From Synechococcus sp. PCC 7502 (GTDB lineage Bacteria > Cyanobacteriota > Cyanobacteriia > Pseudanabaenales > Pseudanabaenaceae), in assembly GCF_000317085.1 (NCBI RefSeq), contig NC_019702.1:2696394-2760393 (forward strand): a stretch of 64,000 nt of DNA. The letters run 5' to 3'. Each line of letters opens with the position of its first letter. Position 1 is the first letter of the stretch. Below are positions 24,102 to 32,772 of the stretch, piece by piece. The notes beneath the pieces are model-generated. The model was not told the origin of the DNA, ran no database searches, and worked only from the letters and a program-made list of their open reading frames with translations. The position numbers and the translations under genes were made by a program.

Positions 24102-24626
24102 TTAGTGATTTTTAGCAATGGCGATCGCCTCCAGTAATAAATCTTGTTCCGCCAGCATACTAGCAAGGCTTTCAGCATCTGGATGATCCCAACCTAAAAG
24201 ATGTAAAAAGCCGTGGGCGGCTAGCCACACTAATTCCCAATTAGTTGAATGTCCCCGCTCTAATGCTTGATTGATAGCAGTAGGGACAGAGATAACAATA
24301 TCCCCCAAATACACTGGTTCCAAGTTCATGGCTAAGGCTGGTACGTCAGTCTCTAGGGCAGCAAATGCTAAAACATCTGTGGGACGATCTTGGAAACGAT
24401 ATTGGCGGTTTAAAGCCTGAATTGACCGATCATCGGTAAGTAATAACGAAGCTTCGTAGTCTGTTGAGGTAATTTCCACCTTGGGGGTAAGCAGATTTAG
24501 CCATACCTGAAACCAATATTGCCAAGGCTGAATGTCTATGGAGTCTAGTGCATCTAGTTGGGCGATCTCTGGGTTCAGTTCTACGTTAAGTTCGATATTT
24601 AATTTAGTATTTACAGAGTTAGTCAA
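24102..24626 (-). CDS. ybeY: Endoribonuclease YbeY (rRNA maturation)
   Basis: YbeY is a zinc-dependent endoribonuclease acting in 16S rRNA 3'-end maturation and ribosome quality control. The zinc site HGFLHLLGWDHPD gives the three His of H-x3-H-x5-H. NRQYRFQDRPTDVLAFAA and LGDIVISVPTA are the other conserved blocks. A ~30-residue Asn/Glu-rich N-terminal extension is present, as is frequent in cyanobacteria. It lies directly upstream of dgkA. Confidence 0.95.
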   Translation of the reverse strand: MTNSVNTKLNIELNVELNPEIAQLDALDSIDIQPWQYWFQVWLNLLTPKVEITSTDYEASLLLTDDRSIQALNRQYRFQDRPTDVLAFAALETDVPALAMNLEPVYLGDIVISVPTAINQALERGHSTNWELVWLAAHGFLHLLGWDHPDAESLASMLAEQDLLLEAIAIAKNH

Positions 24627-24804
24627 AGCTGTGAGTCCAAGCTAGAGAGCTTCAAATTAATTGATTATTGATTATTCAGGGATACTAACTGATTTCCTTA
24701 CTTAGCTGAATTGCCAAGTCTTAGATTATCAAGTTTAAATAAGTATTAAGGATATTAGGTCTAATAACTGTGATGGTTGGTACAGACGCAGGTGATTGTG
24801 ATCA

Positions 24805-24972
24805 CTAGCGAAATACTACGGCTAAAGCAACTAGGACAGCAATTAATCCCACACTAGTTAAGAGAAAGTGAAATATAGAAGTGCCACGCTTTTTGACCAT
24901 ATTCCGCATTGCCAATTTGACGTAACTGGGTGCCGGAGTAACTGGAGTGGGGGAGTCTGGTTCAATATTCAT
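24805..24972 (-). CDS. DUF3285-type small membrane protein
   Basis: A 55-residue protein. A Pro-rich N-terminus leads into SYVKLAMRNMVKKRGTSIFH and then a single C-terminal membrane helix (FLLTSVGLIAVLVALAVVF). The LAMRNMVRKRG-type basic block followed by one helix is the DUF3285 pattern found across cyanobacteria. It starts 14 bp after the recF stop on the same strand, so it is probably cotranscribed with recF. Function is unknown. Confidence 0.8.
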   Translation of the reverse strand: MNIEPDSPTPVTPAPSYVKLAMRNMVKKRGTSIFHFLLTSVGLIAVLVALAVVFR

Positions 24973-24986
24973 AGAATTTGCGGTTT

Positions 24987-26108
24987 TTAATCAAGCTTGA
25001 CACTACCATTTTCTACCTGCAAAATTTGGGCTGAATTTAGCCAACCGCCATCAAAGACACTGAGGTGAGTACTAGTAATAATGGTTTGGACTCGATCTCC
25101 GATCGCATTCAGTAAACAATTTTGCCTTTGCAGGTCTAATTCAGCCAAAACATCATCTAGAAGCAGTAAAGGAGGTTCACCAATCACGGATTCTATAAGT
25201 TCTAGCTCCGCTAATTTTAACGCAAGTACCAATGTCCTTTGTTGTCCTTGGGAGCCATATTCCTTGGCGGGAGTGTGATTAATCCTCAAACTCACCTCGT
25301 CTCGATGCGGTCCAACTAGACTTGTACCCTGCTGCTGCTCGGAGATCGCTTTGCCCTGAAGTTGCTCTAAAAATGCTGCTTGGATTGACTCTACAGGATC
25401 GGCATCATTAAATTCAAATTTAGGCGTATAAACAATATCCACCCATTCCTGTCCACCGCTAATACTATTGTGCCAAGTTCGAGCCAGTGGTGTCAGCCTT
25501 TGGATTAACCGCGAGCGCCGCCGCATCAATCTTGTCCCCGTGGTCACTAGTTGGGTATTCCATGCTGTCAATTGTTCGGGATCATTAGCTAATTTGCCTT
25601 GGCGTATGCCTTTGAGTAGGGCATTGCGTTGGCGTAAAATTTGGTTGTATTGCTGCAAAAAGCTTAAATACACTGGCTCTAGCTGAATTAACACATTATC
25701 GAGCCAATCTCGACGGCATTCGGGGCTGCCCCGTACTAATTCTAGATCAAGGCTGGAAAAATATACAGCGTTAACATGCCCTAAAAATTCCAGATGACGG
25801 CTGAGGTTCACCCCATTGAGAATTAAACTCCGTCTGCCTTCTTGACGTAAGCGCATTACCATTTCTACTTCAAAGAGCGATCGCTGGCAAATAGCTTTAA
25901 TTTCCGCACTAACTTCACCATCTTTAACTAAATCTCGATCTCGGCTCACCCTTGGCGATCGCAGAGTTGAAAGCAGTTGGATCGCTTCTAAAAGGTTAGA
26001 TTTTCCCTGAGCATTATTGCCCAAAATAATCGTTTTAGGTGCAGTAAACCTCACAACTTGGTCAACATAGTTACGAAATTGCTTGAGATAGAGTGTATTT
26101 ATATGCAC
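24987..26108 (-). CDS. recF: DNA replication/repair protein RecF
   Basis: RecF is an SMC-like ATPase that loads RecA at gapped DNA. In the 373-residue protein the N-terminal LYLKQFRNY and Walker A IILGNNAQGKSNLLEAI are followed by VYFSSLDLELVRGSPECRRDWLD, the ABC-type signature YGSQGQQRTLVLALKLAE and Walker B LLLLDDVLAELD, with the D-loop and IITSTHL after it. Intact and of usual length. The 55-residue DUF3285 gene follows closely. Confidence 0.97.
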   Translation of the reverse strand: MHINTLYLKQFRNYVDQVVRFTAPKTIILGNNAQGKSNLLEAIQLLSTLRSPRVSRDRDLVKDGEVSAEIKAICQRSLFEVEMVMRLRQEGRRSLILNGVNLSRHLEFLGHVNAVYFSSLDLELVRGSPECRRDWLDNVLIQLEPVYLSFLQQYNQILRQRNALLKGIRQGKLANDPEQLTAWNTQLVTTGTRLMRRRSRLIQRLTPLARTWHNSISGGQEWVDIVYTPKFEFNDADPVESIQAAFLEQLQGKAISEQQQGTSLVGPHRDEVSLRINHTPAKEYGSQGQQRTLVLALKLAELELIESVIGEPPLLLLDDVLAELDLQRQNCLLNAIGDRVQTIITSTHLSVFDGGWLNSAQILQVENGSVKLD

Positions 26109-26246
26109 GGTAAATTTTTTTGAACTTTTGGTTATTTAAGTCACATACTTGGAATACTAAAGACTTTAGAGTAATAGACCAAGCTTTGAAAAATAAGGCT
26201 AAAAATCGAACTAAAAATTGAATACTATAAAGTCCTAATTAAGTCC

Positions 26247-26963
26247 ATGCCCCCAACTCCCAAGACAGTCTTAATGTTGCAGCTAGATGAACAGCAAGGA
26301 AGAATCTGGGATGCTGCACTTCAATCTCAAGGTATCCAAGTTGACTGGCGACCTGCAAATGTTGATGTGGTTGAAATGTTGAAGACAATTGATGCTAAAG
26401 CTCTGCCAGACCTATTGATTATGGATATTGGGGTTAAGAGTCCTACTTCCAATAGTTTGCAGGTGGTACCAGTATGTCAATGGTGTCGAAGTTTAAGTAC
26501 CCCACTTAAGGTCTTATTATTAAACTCTAACTCCAATCAAATTAAGGCATATGAAGAAAAATGGGCAACAGGAAAATGTGGAGCGATTGGAATTGTCCCT
26601 AAGCTAACTCAGGCTACCCTTGGCAGTACGATAGGTTTAGTGAGCAGCATCCTTTCTAGAACCCTAAAACAAGAATCCCTAGATGAAGTGGCTCTGTTAA
26701 TTGCTGATATTTACACCGAAAACCTAGAGTTTGAAATTACCAAAATTAAAAACGAGATCGCCGCATCTGCTCCACCTGAGATCACTCCCAAAGCCACACC
26801 TGTAGTAACCTATCGAGGGGCTGCCATTGATACTCCTAAACCAGAAGAATCTCTATCCGATACCAGAATTCAACCCCCCTCTGAAACTACCCCTGTTCCT
26901 GAGGCACCTAAACCCAAGGTCACTACTTACCGAGGCGTAAAGGTAAAAAAAATACAGTGGTAA
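26247..26963 (+). CDS. Receiver-like protein with YRG motifs at the C-terminus
   Basis: A 238-residue protein. Residues 1-~140 look like a degenerate CheY-type receiver: VLMLQLDEQQGRIWDAALQ in place of the acidic pocket, LPDLLIMDIGVKSPTSNSL with a central Asp at the phosphorylation position, KVLLLNSNSN (position of the conserved Thr/Ser) and IGIVPKLTQATL (position of the Lys). The C-terminal third is Pro/Thr-rich and contains VTYRGAAI and TTYRGVKVKK, a motif type seen in DUF4278 peptides. It is clearly paralogous to the protein at 31571-32356. No output domain is visible. Confidence 0.6.
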   Translation: MPPTPKTVLMLQLDEQQGRIWDAALQSQGIQVDWRPANVDVVEMLKTIDAKALPDLLIMDIGVKSPTSNSLQVVPVCQWCRSLSTPLKVLLLNSNSNQIKAYEEKWATGKCGAIGIVPKLTQATLGSTIGLVSSILSRTLKQESLDEVALLIADIYTENLEFEITKIKNEIAASAPPEITPKATPVVTYRGAAIDTPKPEESLSDTRIQPPSETTPVPEAPKPKVTTYRGVKVKKIQW

Positions 26964-26980
26964 AAAGCATTTATAAAAAG

Positions 26981-29125
26981 CTAAGAGGCGCTAGTTTGGG
27001 TAATCTGTTGTTGGATCTGCGGCGAATATAAACGTAAATAATTCCAGTAATTTCCCAACACGCGCTCAACATAGCCTTTGGTTTCATCGTAGGGAATCCG
27101 TTGCACAAATTCATCGGGATCGATCGCTCCCCAAGCATTAACCCATTGTTGCACCCTACCTGGACCAGCATTATAACTGGCTACAGCAAGCATAGTGTTA
27201 TCACCAAATTTACGATGGGTGTAGTCTAAATACCATGTGCCGAATTCCACATTTTGGGCGGGATTATTTAAAGAATAATTAGGTGATTTCTTTTTACTAC
27301 TGATCCATGCGCCTGTATCAGGCATGATTTGCATTAACCCAATTGCTCCCGAACTTGAGACAATTTGAGATTCAAATCTAGATTCTTGACGGATTAAACC
27401 AACGACCAAAGCGACTGGCAGATTATTAGAACTTGACCACTGCGTAATTTGCTCCCAGTAGGGTAAGGGATAGAGGCTTTGCCTAAACGTTGGTTGTTGC
27501 AGAATTTGCTTGATTTCCGCTTTTTCTTGGGCAGTAACATCTAGCCAATACATACTTTCAATTTGCCGCAGTCCCCGTAAATTATCATTTACCCCCACAC
27601 GTAATACGCCATCTGTAAAAATGGCTTTGGCGGTCTTCAGTGATTTCCCCCTAGTTTCAAATTGCCAGCGATCGCTAGCGTCTTGATCCTGCCCTAATAT
27701 GTATAGCTCTTGTAAAACTGCTGATCCTGCTGGAAGTGTCTGACGAAATTGGGGCTGATTAAGGGGCAAGCTCACATTGCGGAGAGTGGTAAAGTCGCCC
27801 ACCTGCCAACCTAACTGTACTGCCGATCGCCAAGCAAAATAAGAATCGGGCTGCTTACTAATGACTGCCTGAAATAAGCGATTTGCCTTACTTTGATCCC
27901 CTAGGGACTTTGCCCATTTGCCTCCCCAATAACCAGCTTCTGCAGCAATTTCCGACTGCGGATTATTCGTAATAATCTTTTGACTTAGAGCGATCGCCCC
28001 TTGGTAATTTCGATTTTTAGCCAGTTGTTGAGCAGATCGCCAAGCTAGGATACCAGCCTCATTACTCTGGGGATAACGAGCCAGAATTAGGTTACGGGTA
28101 GTTGTGGCTTGATTGTTCCCTAGTTTTTCTAAAAGGTTAACTTTTTTGAGTAATCCCTCTGCCGCCGTATCGGGGTAAATGGTAACAAGGCGATCGCTCA
28201 GTCTATTCACTTCAGGTAATTCATTTTTAGCACTGGCAATGTCAATCATCCGTAATACTGCCCTAGGCGCAAGGGGATGGGTGGGAAATTGCTGAACTAA
28301 CCGACTATAAATAGACTTGGCATCATTGGGGCGATTGGCACGTTGTAAACTCCGACCCCACAGGTATAAATTATCGGGATCAACCTCTGCCCCCGCATAG
28401 GCTAAATTGGCTTTACCATATTCCCTGCGTTCAAAATAGCCCTTAGCGATCGCCGACCACTGACTAGGATTAAGCCTACTTTTGTAAGTAGTAATTAACC
28501 GATTAAAGATGGGGACAATAGCTGGATCATCATTGAAATAGACCGCCATTTGGGTCAGCAGTTCAAAGCGATTGGGATTTTTAGCTAATTCTGTTTTTAA
28601 GATCGATCGCGATCGGGGATGGGAGGGAAATTTTGCCAATACCTCCGATGAACGCCCTAAAGCATTTAAAGCTTCAGCCGCAGCAAACCCTTGGGGATAG
28701 GTACTTAAAATTTGGTTCCAGCTATCCTTTGCCTGACTAGGGTTAATCATTGCCAAAGCTTGCGATCGCTTCCAACTAATATACTCAGCTAAAATTGGGT
28801 ATTCCTGATCCAACCCGTTAAGTAAAGCCAAAGCTACTTGTGGGCGGCGATTAGCTAAGTAAATATTTGCTAAGACATAGCGACTCCGACTACGATCAAG
28901 GCTTAACTCCGAGGCCTGTGATCGCCGTTCCAATTCTAAAAGCCGTTGAGATACAGGCAAACCCGAAGCTAGATTAAAAGTTGGAGATTCTGGGGTAATG
29001 GTGGCAGCCTCAGAAATGTTAGTTTTAGTTACCTCAGGGGAATTGAAGGAATTATAAATTGACCAACCCCCAACTACTAAGGCTGCACTTGTAGCTAGAA
29101 CTGACCATCGGATGATTTGCTTCAT
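26981..29125 (-). CDS. Soluble-type lytic transglycosylase (Slt70-like) with membrane anchor
   Basis: This enzyme cleaves the glycan strands of peptidoglycan, forming 1,6-anhydro ends. The 714-residue protein begins with an uncleaved-signal-like helix (SVLATSAALVVGGWSIY), has a long alpha-helical superhelix of TPR-like units (residues ~60-530), and ends with the SLT catalytic domain: GLIRQESRFESQIVSSSGAI, with catalytic Glu about 581, GLMQIMPDTG and VASYNAGPGRV. Family order and length are normal. It is convergent with the receiver-like gene, with 17 bp between the two stops. Confidence 0.93.
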   Translation of the reverse strand: MKQIIRWSVLATSAALVVGGWSIYNSFNSPEVTKTNISEAATITPESPTFNLASGLPVSQRLLELERRSQASELSLDRSRSRYVLANIYLANRRPQVALALLNGLDQEYPILAEYISWKRSQALAMINPSQAKDSWNQILSTYPQGFAAAEALNALGRSSEVLAKFPSHPRSRSILKTELAKNPNRFELLTQMAVYFNDDPAIVPIFNRLITTYKSRLNPSQWSAIAKGYFERREYGKANLAYAGAEVDPDNLYLWGRSLQRANRPNDAKSIYSRLVQQFPTHPLAPRAVLRMIDIASAKNELPEVNRLSDRLVTIYPDTAAEGLLKKVNLLEKLGNNQATTTRNLILARYPQSNEAGILAWRSAQQLAKNRNYQGAIALSQKIITNNPQSEIAAEAGYWGGKWAKSLGDQSKANRLFQAVISKQPDSYFAWRSAVQLGWQVGDFTTLRNVSLPLNQPQFRQTLPAGSAVLQELYILGQDQDASDRWQFETRGKSLKTAKAIFTDGVLRVGVNDNLRGLRQIESMYWLDVTAQEKAEIKQILQQPTFRQSLYPLPYWEQITQWSSSNNLPVALVVGLIRQESRFESQIVSSSGAIGLMQIMPDTGAWISSKKKSPNYSLNNPAQNVEFGTWYLDYTHRKFGDNTMLAVASYNAGPGRVQQWVNAWGAIDPDEFVQRIPYDETKGYVERVLGNYWNYLRLYSPQIQQQITQTSAS

Positions 29126-29389
29126 TGACCTGCTGCCTAAAGTGAATATTGATTAATTAGATTCTTGGGTGAATACAGATAGCCTAAGATTTTAGATTAA
29201 GCTTAACGCCTTAGACAAGAATATCCGAAATATTAAAATATAAGACTTTGGTTCTCAGGATACCCTTTCATATATTTATTAGCCCCAAAGTAACCAATCA
29301 AAATAGCTAAACCATATCTGAAGCAAAATATACACAAGGTTTATCAGTTTTAGTCATAATAGATAGAAACTACTAATTCTTGTGAGCCC

Positions 29390-30631
29390 ATGACTGCCAC
29401 CTTGTTACAATCTCTTGAAACCCCGATCGTAGATTCCGCTTCCGATTTTGATCGCTATGTTATGGATACCTACGCTCGTTTTCCGATCGCCCTGGAGCGT
29501 GGAGAGGGTTGTAAGGTTTGGGATACTAACGGCAAAGAATATCTAGACTTTGTAGCGGGAATTGCCACCTGTACCCTAGGGCATGCCCATCCAGCCATGA
29601 TCAAAGCCGTAACCGAGCAGATGCAAAAATTGCATCACGTTTCTAATCTTTACTACCTAGCACCTCAAGGTGATTTAGCTAAATGGTTAGTCCAAAATTC
29701 CTGTGCGGATAAAGCCTTTTTCTGTAATTCTGGTGCAGAGGCAAACGAAGGCGCAATTAAACTTGCCCGTAAATATGCCCATACCAAGTTGGGTATTGAA
29801 GACCCTGTAATTTTAACCGCTAATGCTAGTTTCCACGGACGTACCCTTGCTACAATTACCGCTACTGGACAACCTAAGTACCAAAAGAATTTTGCGCCCT
29901 TAGTTCCAGGGTTTGATTATATTGACTATAACGATATTGCCGCCCTTGAAGCAGCAGTCACCAAGTATAAAGGCAGACTATGTGCAATTATGCTGGAGGC
30001 ATTACAAGGAGAAGGTGGAGTTCGTCCGGGCGATCGCGCCTATTTCCAAAGAATTAGAGAAATCTGCGATGAACATAAAATCCTACTAATCCTCGATGAA
30101 GTCCAAGTGGGCATGGGACGCAGTGGCAAGCTCTGGGGCTACGAAAATTTAGGCATTCAACCCGATGTATTTACAACAGCTAAGGGTTTAGGTGGTGGGA
30201 TTCCCATTGGGGCGATGCTTTGCAAGTCTAGTTGTGACGTGTTTGTTCCTGGCGATCACGCTAGTACCTTTGGTGGTAATCCCTTTGCCTGTCATGTGGC
30301 TTTAACTGTATGTCAAACCATTGTGGATGATAATTTGATTGCCAATGCCCGTGAGCGTGGTCAACAGCTAAAATCTGGCTTAGAAGCGATCGCTCAAAAA
30401 TATCCCGATAAAATTGAAACCGTAAGAGGTTGGGGCTTAATTGTTGGTTTGGTAATTAAAGAATCTGCCAGCTTAACTTCCCGCGATATTGTCCAAGGTG
30501 CCATTGAGCGTGGCTTACTACTAGTGCCTGCTGGGTTAAAAGTCGCAAGATTCGTTCCGCCATTAATTGTTAGTGCTGAGGAAATTGATCAGGCGATCGC
30601 TGTGATCGATCAGGTTCTAGATTCTTTTTAA
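29390..30631 (+). CDS. argD: Acetylornithine aminotransferase
   Basis: A PLP enzyme of arginine synthesis that interconverts N-acetylglutamate semialdehyde and N-acetylornithine. The 413-residue protein carries DTNGKEYLDFVAGIATCTLGH, here within the usual N-terminal block, FCNSGAEANEGAIKLARKY, SFHGRT, LILDEVQVGMGRSG with the PLP-contacting Asp, and TTAKGLGGGIPIGAM with the Schiff-base Lys, followed by STFGGNP. Class III aminotransferases with 4-aminobutyrate activity look similar, but cyanobacterial ArgD fits best. A 264-bp gap upstream holds no other gene. Confidence 0.93.
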   Translation: MTATLLQSLETPIVDSASDFDRYVMDTYARFPIALERGEGCKVWDTNGKEYLDFVAGIATCTLGHAHPAMIKAVTEQMQKLHHVSNLYYLAPQGDLAKWLVQNSCADKAFFCNSGAEANEGAIKLARKYAHTKLGIEDPVILTANASFHGRTLATITATGQPKYQKNFAPLVPGFDYIDYNDIAALEAAVTKYKGRLCAIMLEALQGEGGVRPGDRAYFQRIREICDEHKILLILDEVQVGMGRSGKLWGYENLGIQPDVFTTAKGLGGGIPIGAMLCKSSCDVFVPGDHASTFGGNPFACHVALTVCQTIVDDNLIANARERGQQLKSGLEAIAQKYPDKIETVRGWGLIVGLVIKESASLTSRDIVQGAIERGLLLVPAGLKVARFVPPLIVSAEEIDQAIAVIDQVLDSF

Positions 30632-30699
30632 TTCCCACTAAAGTTTTGTATTCTCGGCAGTGAGATAATAGAAATCAGCAAGTAATTCATTATTTAGTT

Positions 30700-31350
30700 A
30701 TGACGATTGCGATCGCTCCTCCCGAACTAAATTTAAATATTCTCCACCAAGTCTGGACTCCTGCGTCGTGGGATAGTTTTTTAGCGATTTCAGAAAACCC
30801 TGATTACGACAAAGCTAAGTTTTATTACTATCACGGAAGTTACTTTTTAGAAATGGGAGTTGGATCAGATCACGCTTTTGATAACGATTTCGTTGGCTTT
30901 TTAATTAATCTCTATTGCATGATCCAAAAGATTCCTGTTAAAGGATTTACCAACTGTAGTTATCGCAAACAAGGAATCCAAGAATGCCAGCCTGATAGTT
31001 CCTATTATCTTGGAGATCATTACCCTAAAGGAAGTTCGGTCGTGAATCTCGATCTCGTACCGCCGCCAGATTTGGTAATTGAAATCGCTGACACCTCCAT
31101 TAATTCAGACTTGGGCATTAAGCGTTTACTCTACGAAGAGATGGGAGTGAAAGAATATTGGGTTGTAGATGTCCAGAGTTTGAAAATCACGGCATTTCGG
31201 ATTTTGGGTAATTTAGGCAGCGATCGCCTCAGCACATCCCAAGTTATAACTGGATTGCCTTTAGTTCTATTAGAAGAGGCACTGCAACGCAGTCGAGACA
31301 GTAATAACGCCCAAGTCGGGGCATGGTTTATGGAGCAGATAAAAACTTGA
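30700..31350 (+). CDS. Uma2-family (DUF820) putative restriction-like endonuclease
   Basis: A 216-residue protein of the family greatly expanded in cyanobacteria, with a PD-(D/E)XK-type fold. The core is seen as ECQPDSSYYLG (acidic residue), LDLVPPPDLVIEIADTSINS (D-x(n)-E) and RLLYEEMGVKEYWVVDVQ, which supplies the later Glu and the EYW motif typical of Uma2. The usual catalytic Lys after the E-x position reads ADTS here, as in many members. The biological role is not established for the family. An argD-proximal standalone gene with its own start. Confidence 0.85.
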   Translation: MTIAIAPPELNLNILHQVWTPASWDSFLAISENPDYDKAKFYYYHGSYFLEMGVGSDHAFDNDFVGFLINLYCMIQKIPVKGFTNCSYRKQGIQECQPDSSYYLGDHYPKGSSVVNLDLVPPPDLVIEIADTSINSDLGIKRLLYEEMGVKEYWVVDVQSLKITAFRILGNLGSDRLSTSQVITGLPLVLLEEALQRSRDSNNAQVGAWFMEQIKT

Positions 31351-31570
31351 TTATCTGTATTTAAGCCTAAACGTTACAAATATCACTAAAATACCGCTCT
31401 CGCAAGTAATTCTAAGGGTTATGGTTTTGCGATCGCCTCTTAAGTTATTTTAGAGAAGAAGTCAGGAAATTAAGGCGGTAAATGTATTAGCTGTTACTTT
31501 GAGATTTGTTAAGCAAAACTAGGATTAGTACAGCTATGTTTTAGCCCTAGTCGGGAAGTAACGAGGTTAT

Positions 31571-32356
31571 ATGAAAAAAATTATATATTTAATGTACAGC
31601 GACAATGAGCAGTTAAAGCTGTGGATGCAGTATTTATCCTCACCTGATCTAGAACTAGTTGTTGTTGAACCTGTTAATGATCTCGTTCAATTGCTAGAAC
31701 AATTACCAATAGATAACTTGCCCAGTTTGATTTTACTGGATATGAGTATCCAATGTCCTAATAGCAATCTGTTACAAGCTAGTAAAGTTGGGCGATGGGT
31801 TAAGGAAAATCAATTATCGATCAAAATCATTTTGCAAACGGTACGTTCAGAAGCAGAAGTCACAACGGTTGAGCAACGGTGGGCAGAGAAGCAAGGAGCT
31901 TATTGTCTTTTACCAATGCTTAGCCCTAAAACCGCTAACTCTCAAGTTAGTCAGATTTATGAACACTTAAATCTAGTCATACCTGAAAGTATATCTGGGA
32001 AAATAGTTGACTCAATTCCTGATATGGGTACTGAAGAAGATTTAGATCATGAGAAGCTGTTGATTAGAGTCAAAGAGTTTTACGCTACTATCAATAAGTT
32101 TCAAGGGCTTTTACAAGTTAATAAGCAAACTATGGACACTTATGCTGCTTCTAAGCAAATTCGTACCCATCTTTCGGGTTTAGATAATGCTATTCAAGAT
32201 TGTATTAGCGCCATCAGCTTAGATATCCAAAGGGAAAAACGGCGCAAGTTAGGAGAAAAATTTGCCCGACTCAACCGCAACTCCACTGGTATTAGGTCAG
32301 TACCGACAGGAATAAATAGCGGTAGATCGGCACTAATTGACTTTATGGTTGAATGA
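31571..32356 (+). CDS. Receiver-like protein, paralogue of the 26247 protein
   Basis: A 261-residue protein. Residues 1-~135 again resemble a receiver with a central Asp (LPSLILLDMSIQCPNSNLL), IKIILQTVRSEAEV and CLLPMLSPKTA. The correspondence with the other protein extends to the PNSN/PTSN tail after the Asp and the EQRWAEKQGA/EEKWATGKCGA block. Residues ~155-225 are helical (VKEFYATINKFQGLLQVNKQ), and the tail is rich in Arg and Ser. It is convergent with the STAS gene, with 10 bp between stops, so it may belong to the same partner-switching system. That link is inference. Confidence 0.55.
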   Translation: MKKIIYLMYSDNEQLKLWMQYLSSPDLELVVVEPVNDLVQLLEQLPIDNLPSLILLDMSIQCPNSNLLQASKVGRWVKENQLSIKIILQTVRSEAEVTTVEQRWAEKQGAYCLLPMLSPKTANSQVSQIYEHLNLVIPESISGKIVDSIPDMGTEEDLDHEKLLIRVKEFYATINKFQGLLQVNKQTMDTYAASKQIRTHLSGLDNAIQDCISAISLDIQREKRRKLGEKFARLNRNSTGIRSVPTGINSGRSALIDFMVE

Positions 32357-32366
32357 TCAAATCTCC

Positions 32367-32747
32367 CTATACCTCTTCATCTTCGGCTTGAGATTGCATA
32401 ACCGCAAGATAGGCATCTAACTCTTGGGTATTTACGAATACTTCGGACAGTGGTACAGCTTTGACAATATCAAATACCTTTTTAACCTGAGGGGAAAGAT
32501 TTGTGAAAAATAACTTGCCACCCCTTGACTTCACAGCCTTACGAGTTTTAGCAAATATGCGTAACCCTGCACTAGAGACGTAGCTCAGTTTTTGTAAATC
32601 CAAAATTAGGATTTTAACTTCTGGACATGCTAGGTGACTTTGCACTGCTTTATCTAAGTCTGGGGAGGTAATAGTATCCAGTTCTCCATTCAAAGTTAGA
32701 CAAACAGTCTGGGGATCAGCACTAGCAGTGTGAATTTGTAATGCCAT
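32367..32747 (-). CDS. STAS-domain anti-sigma factor antagonist
   Basis: A 126-residue single STAS domain. VCLTLNGELDTITSPDLDKAV and ILDLQKLSYVSSAGLRIFAK are the conserved strands; the Ser in the D-x(3)-L-x(2)-VSSAGL loop is the usual phosphorylation site. Such proteins bind and release anti-sigma kinases according to their phosphorylation. It lies 25 bp downstream of the phosphatase/kinase gene on the same strand, so phosphatase, kinase domain and target are in one operon. A Glu/Asp-rich tail (QSQAEDEEV) ends the protein. Confidence 0.9.
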   Translation of the reverse strand: MALQIHTASADPQTVCLTLNGELDTITSPDLDKAVQSHLACPEVKILILDLQKLSYVSSAGLRIFAKTRKAVKSRGGKLFFTNLSPQVKKVFDIVKAVPLSEVFVNTQELDAYLAVMQSQAEDEEV

Positions 32748-32772
32748 AGTCTGTTAGATTGGGGTTGCTTGT

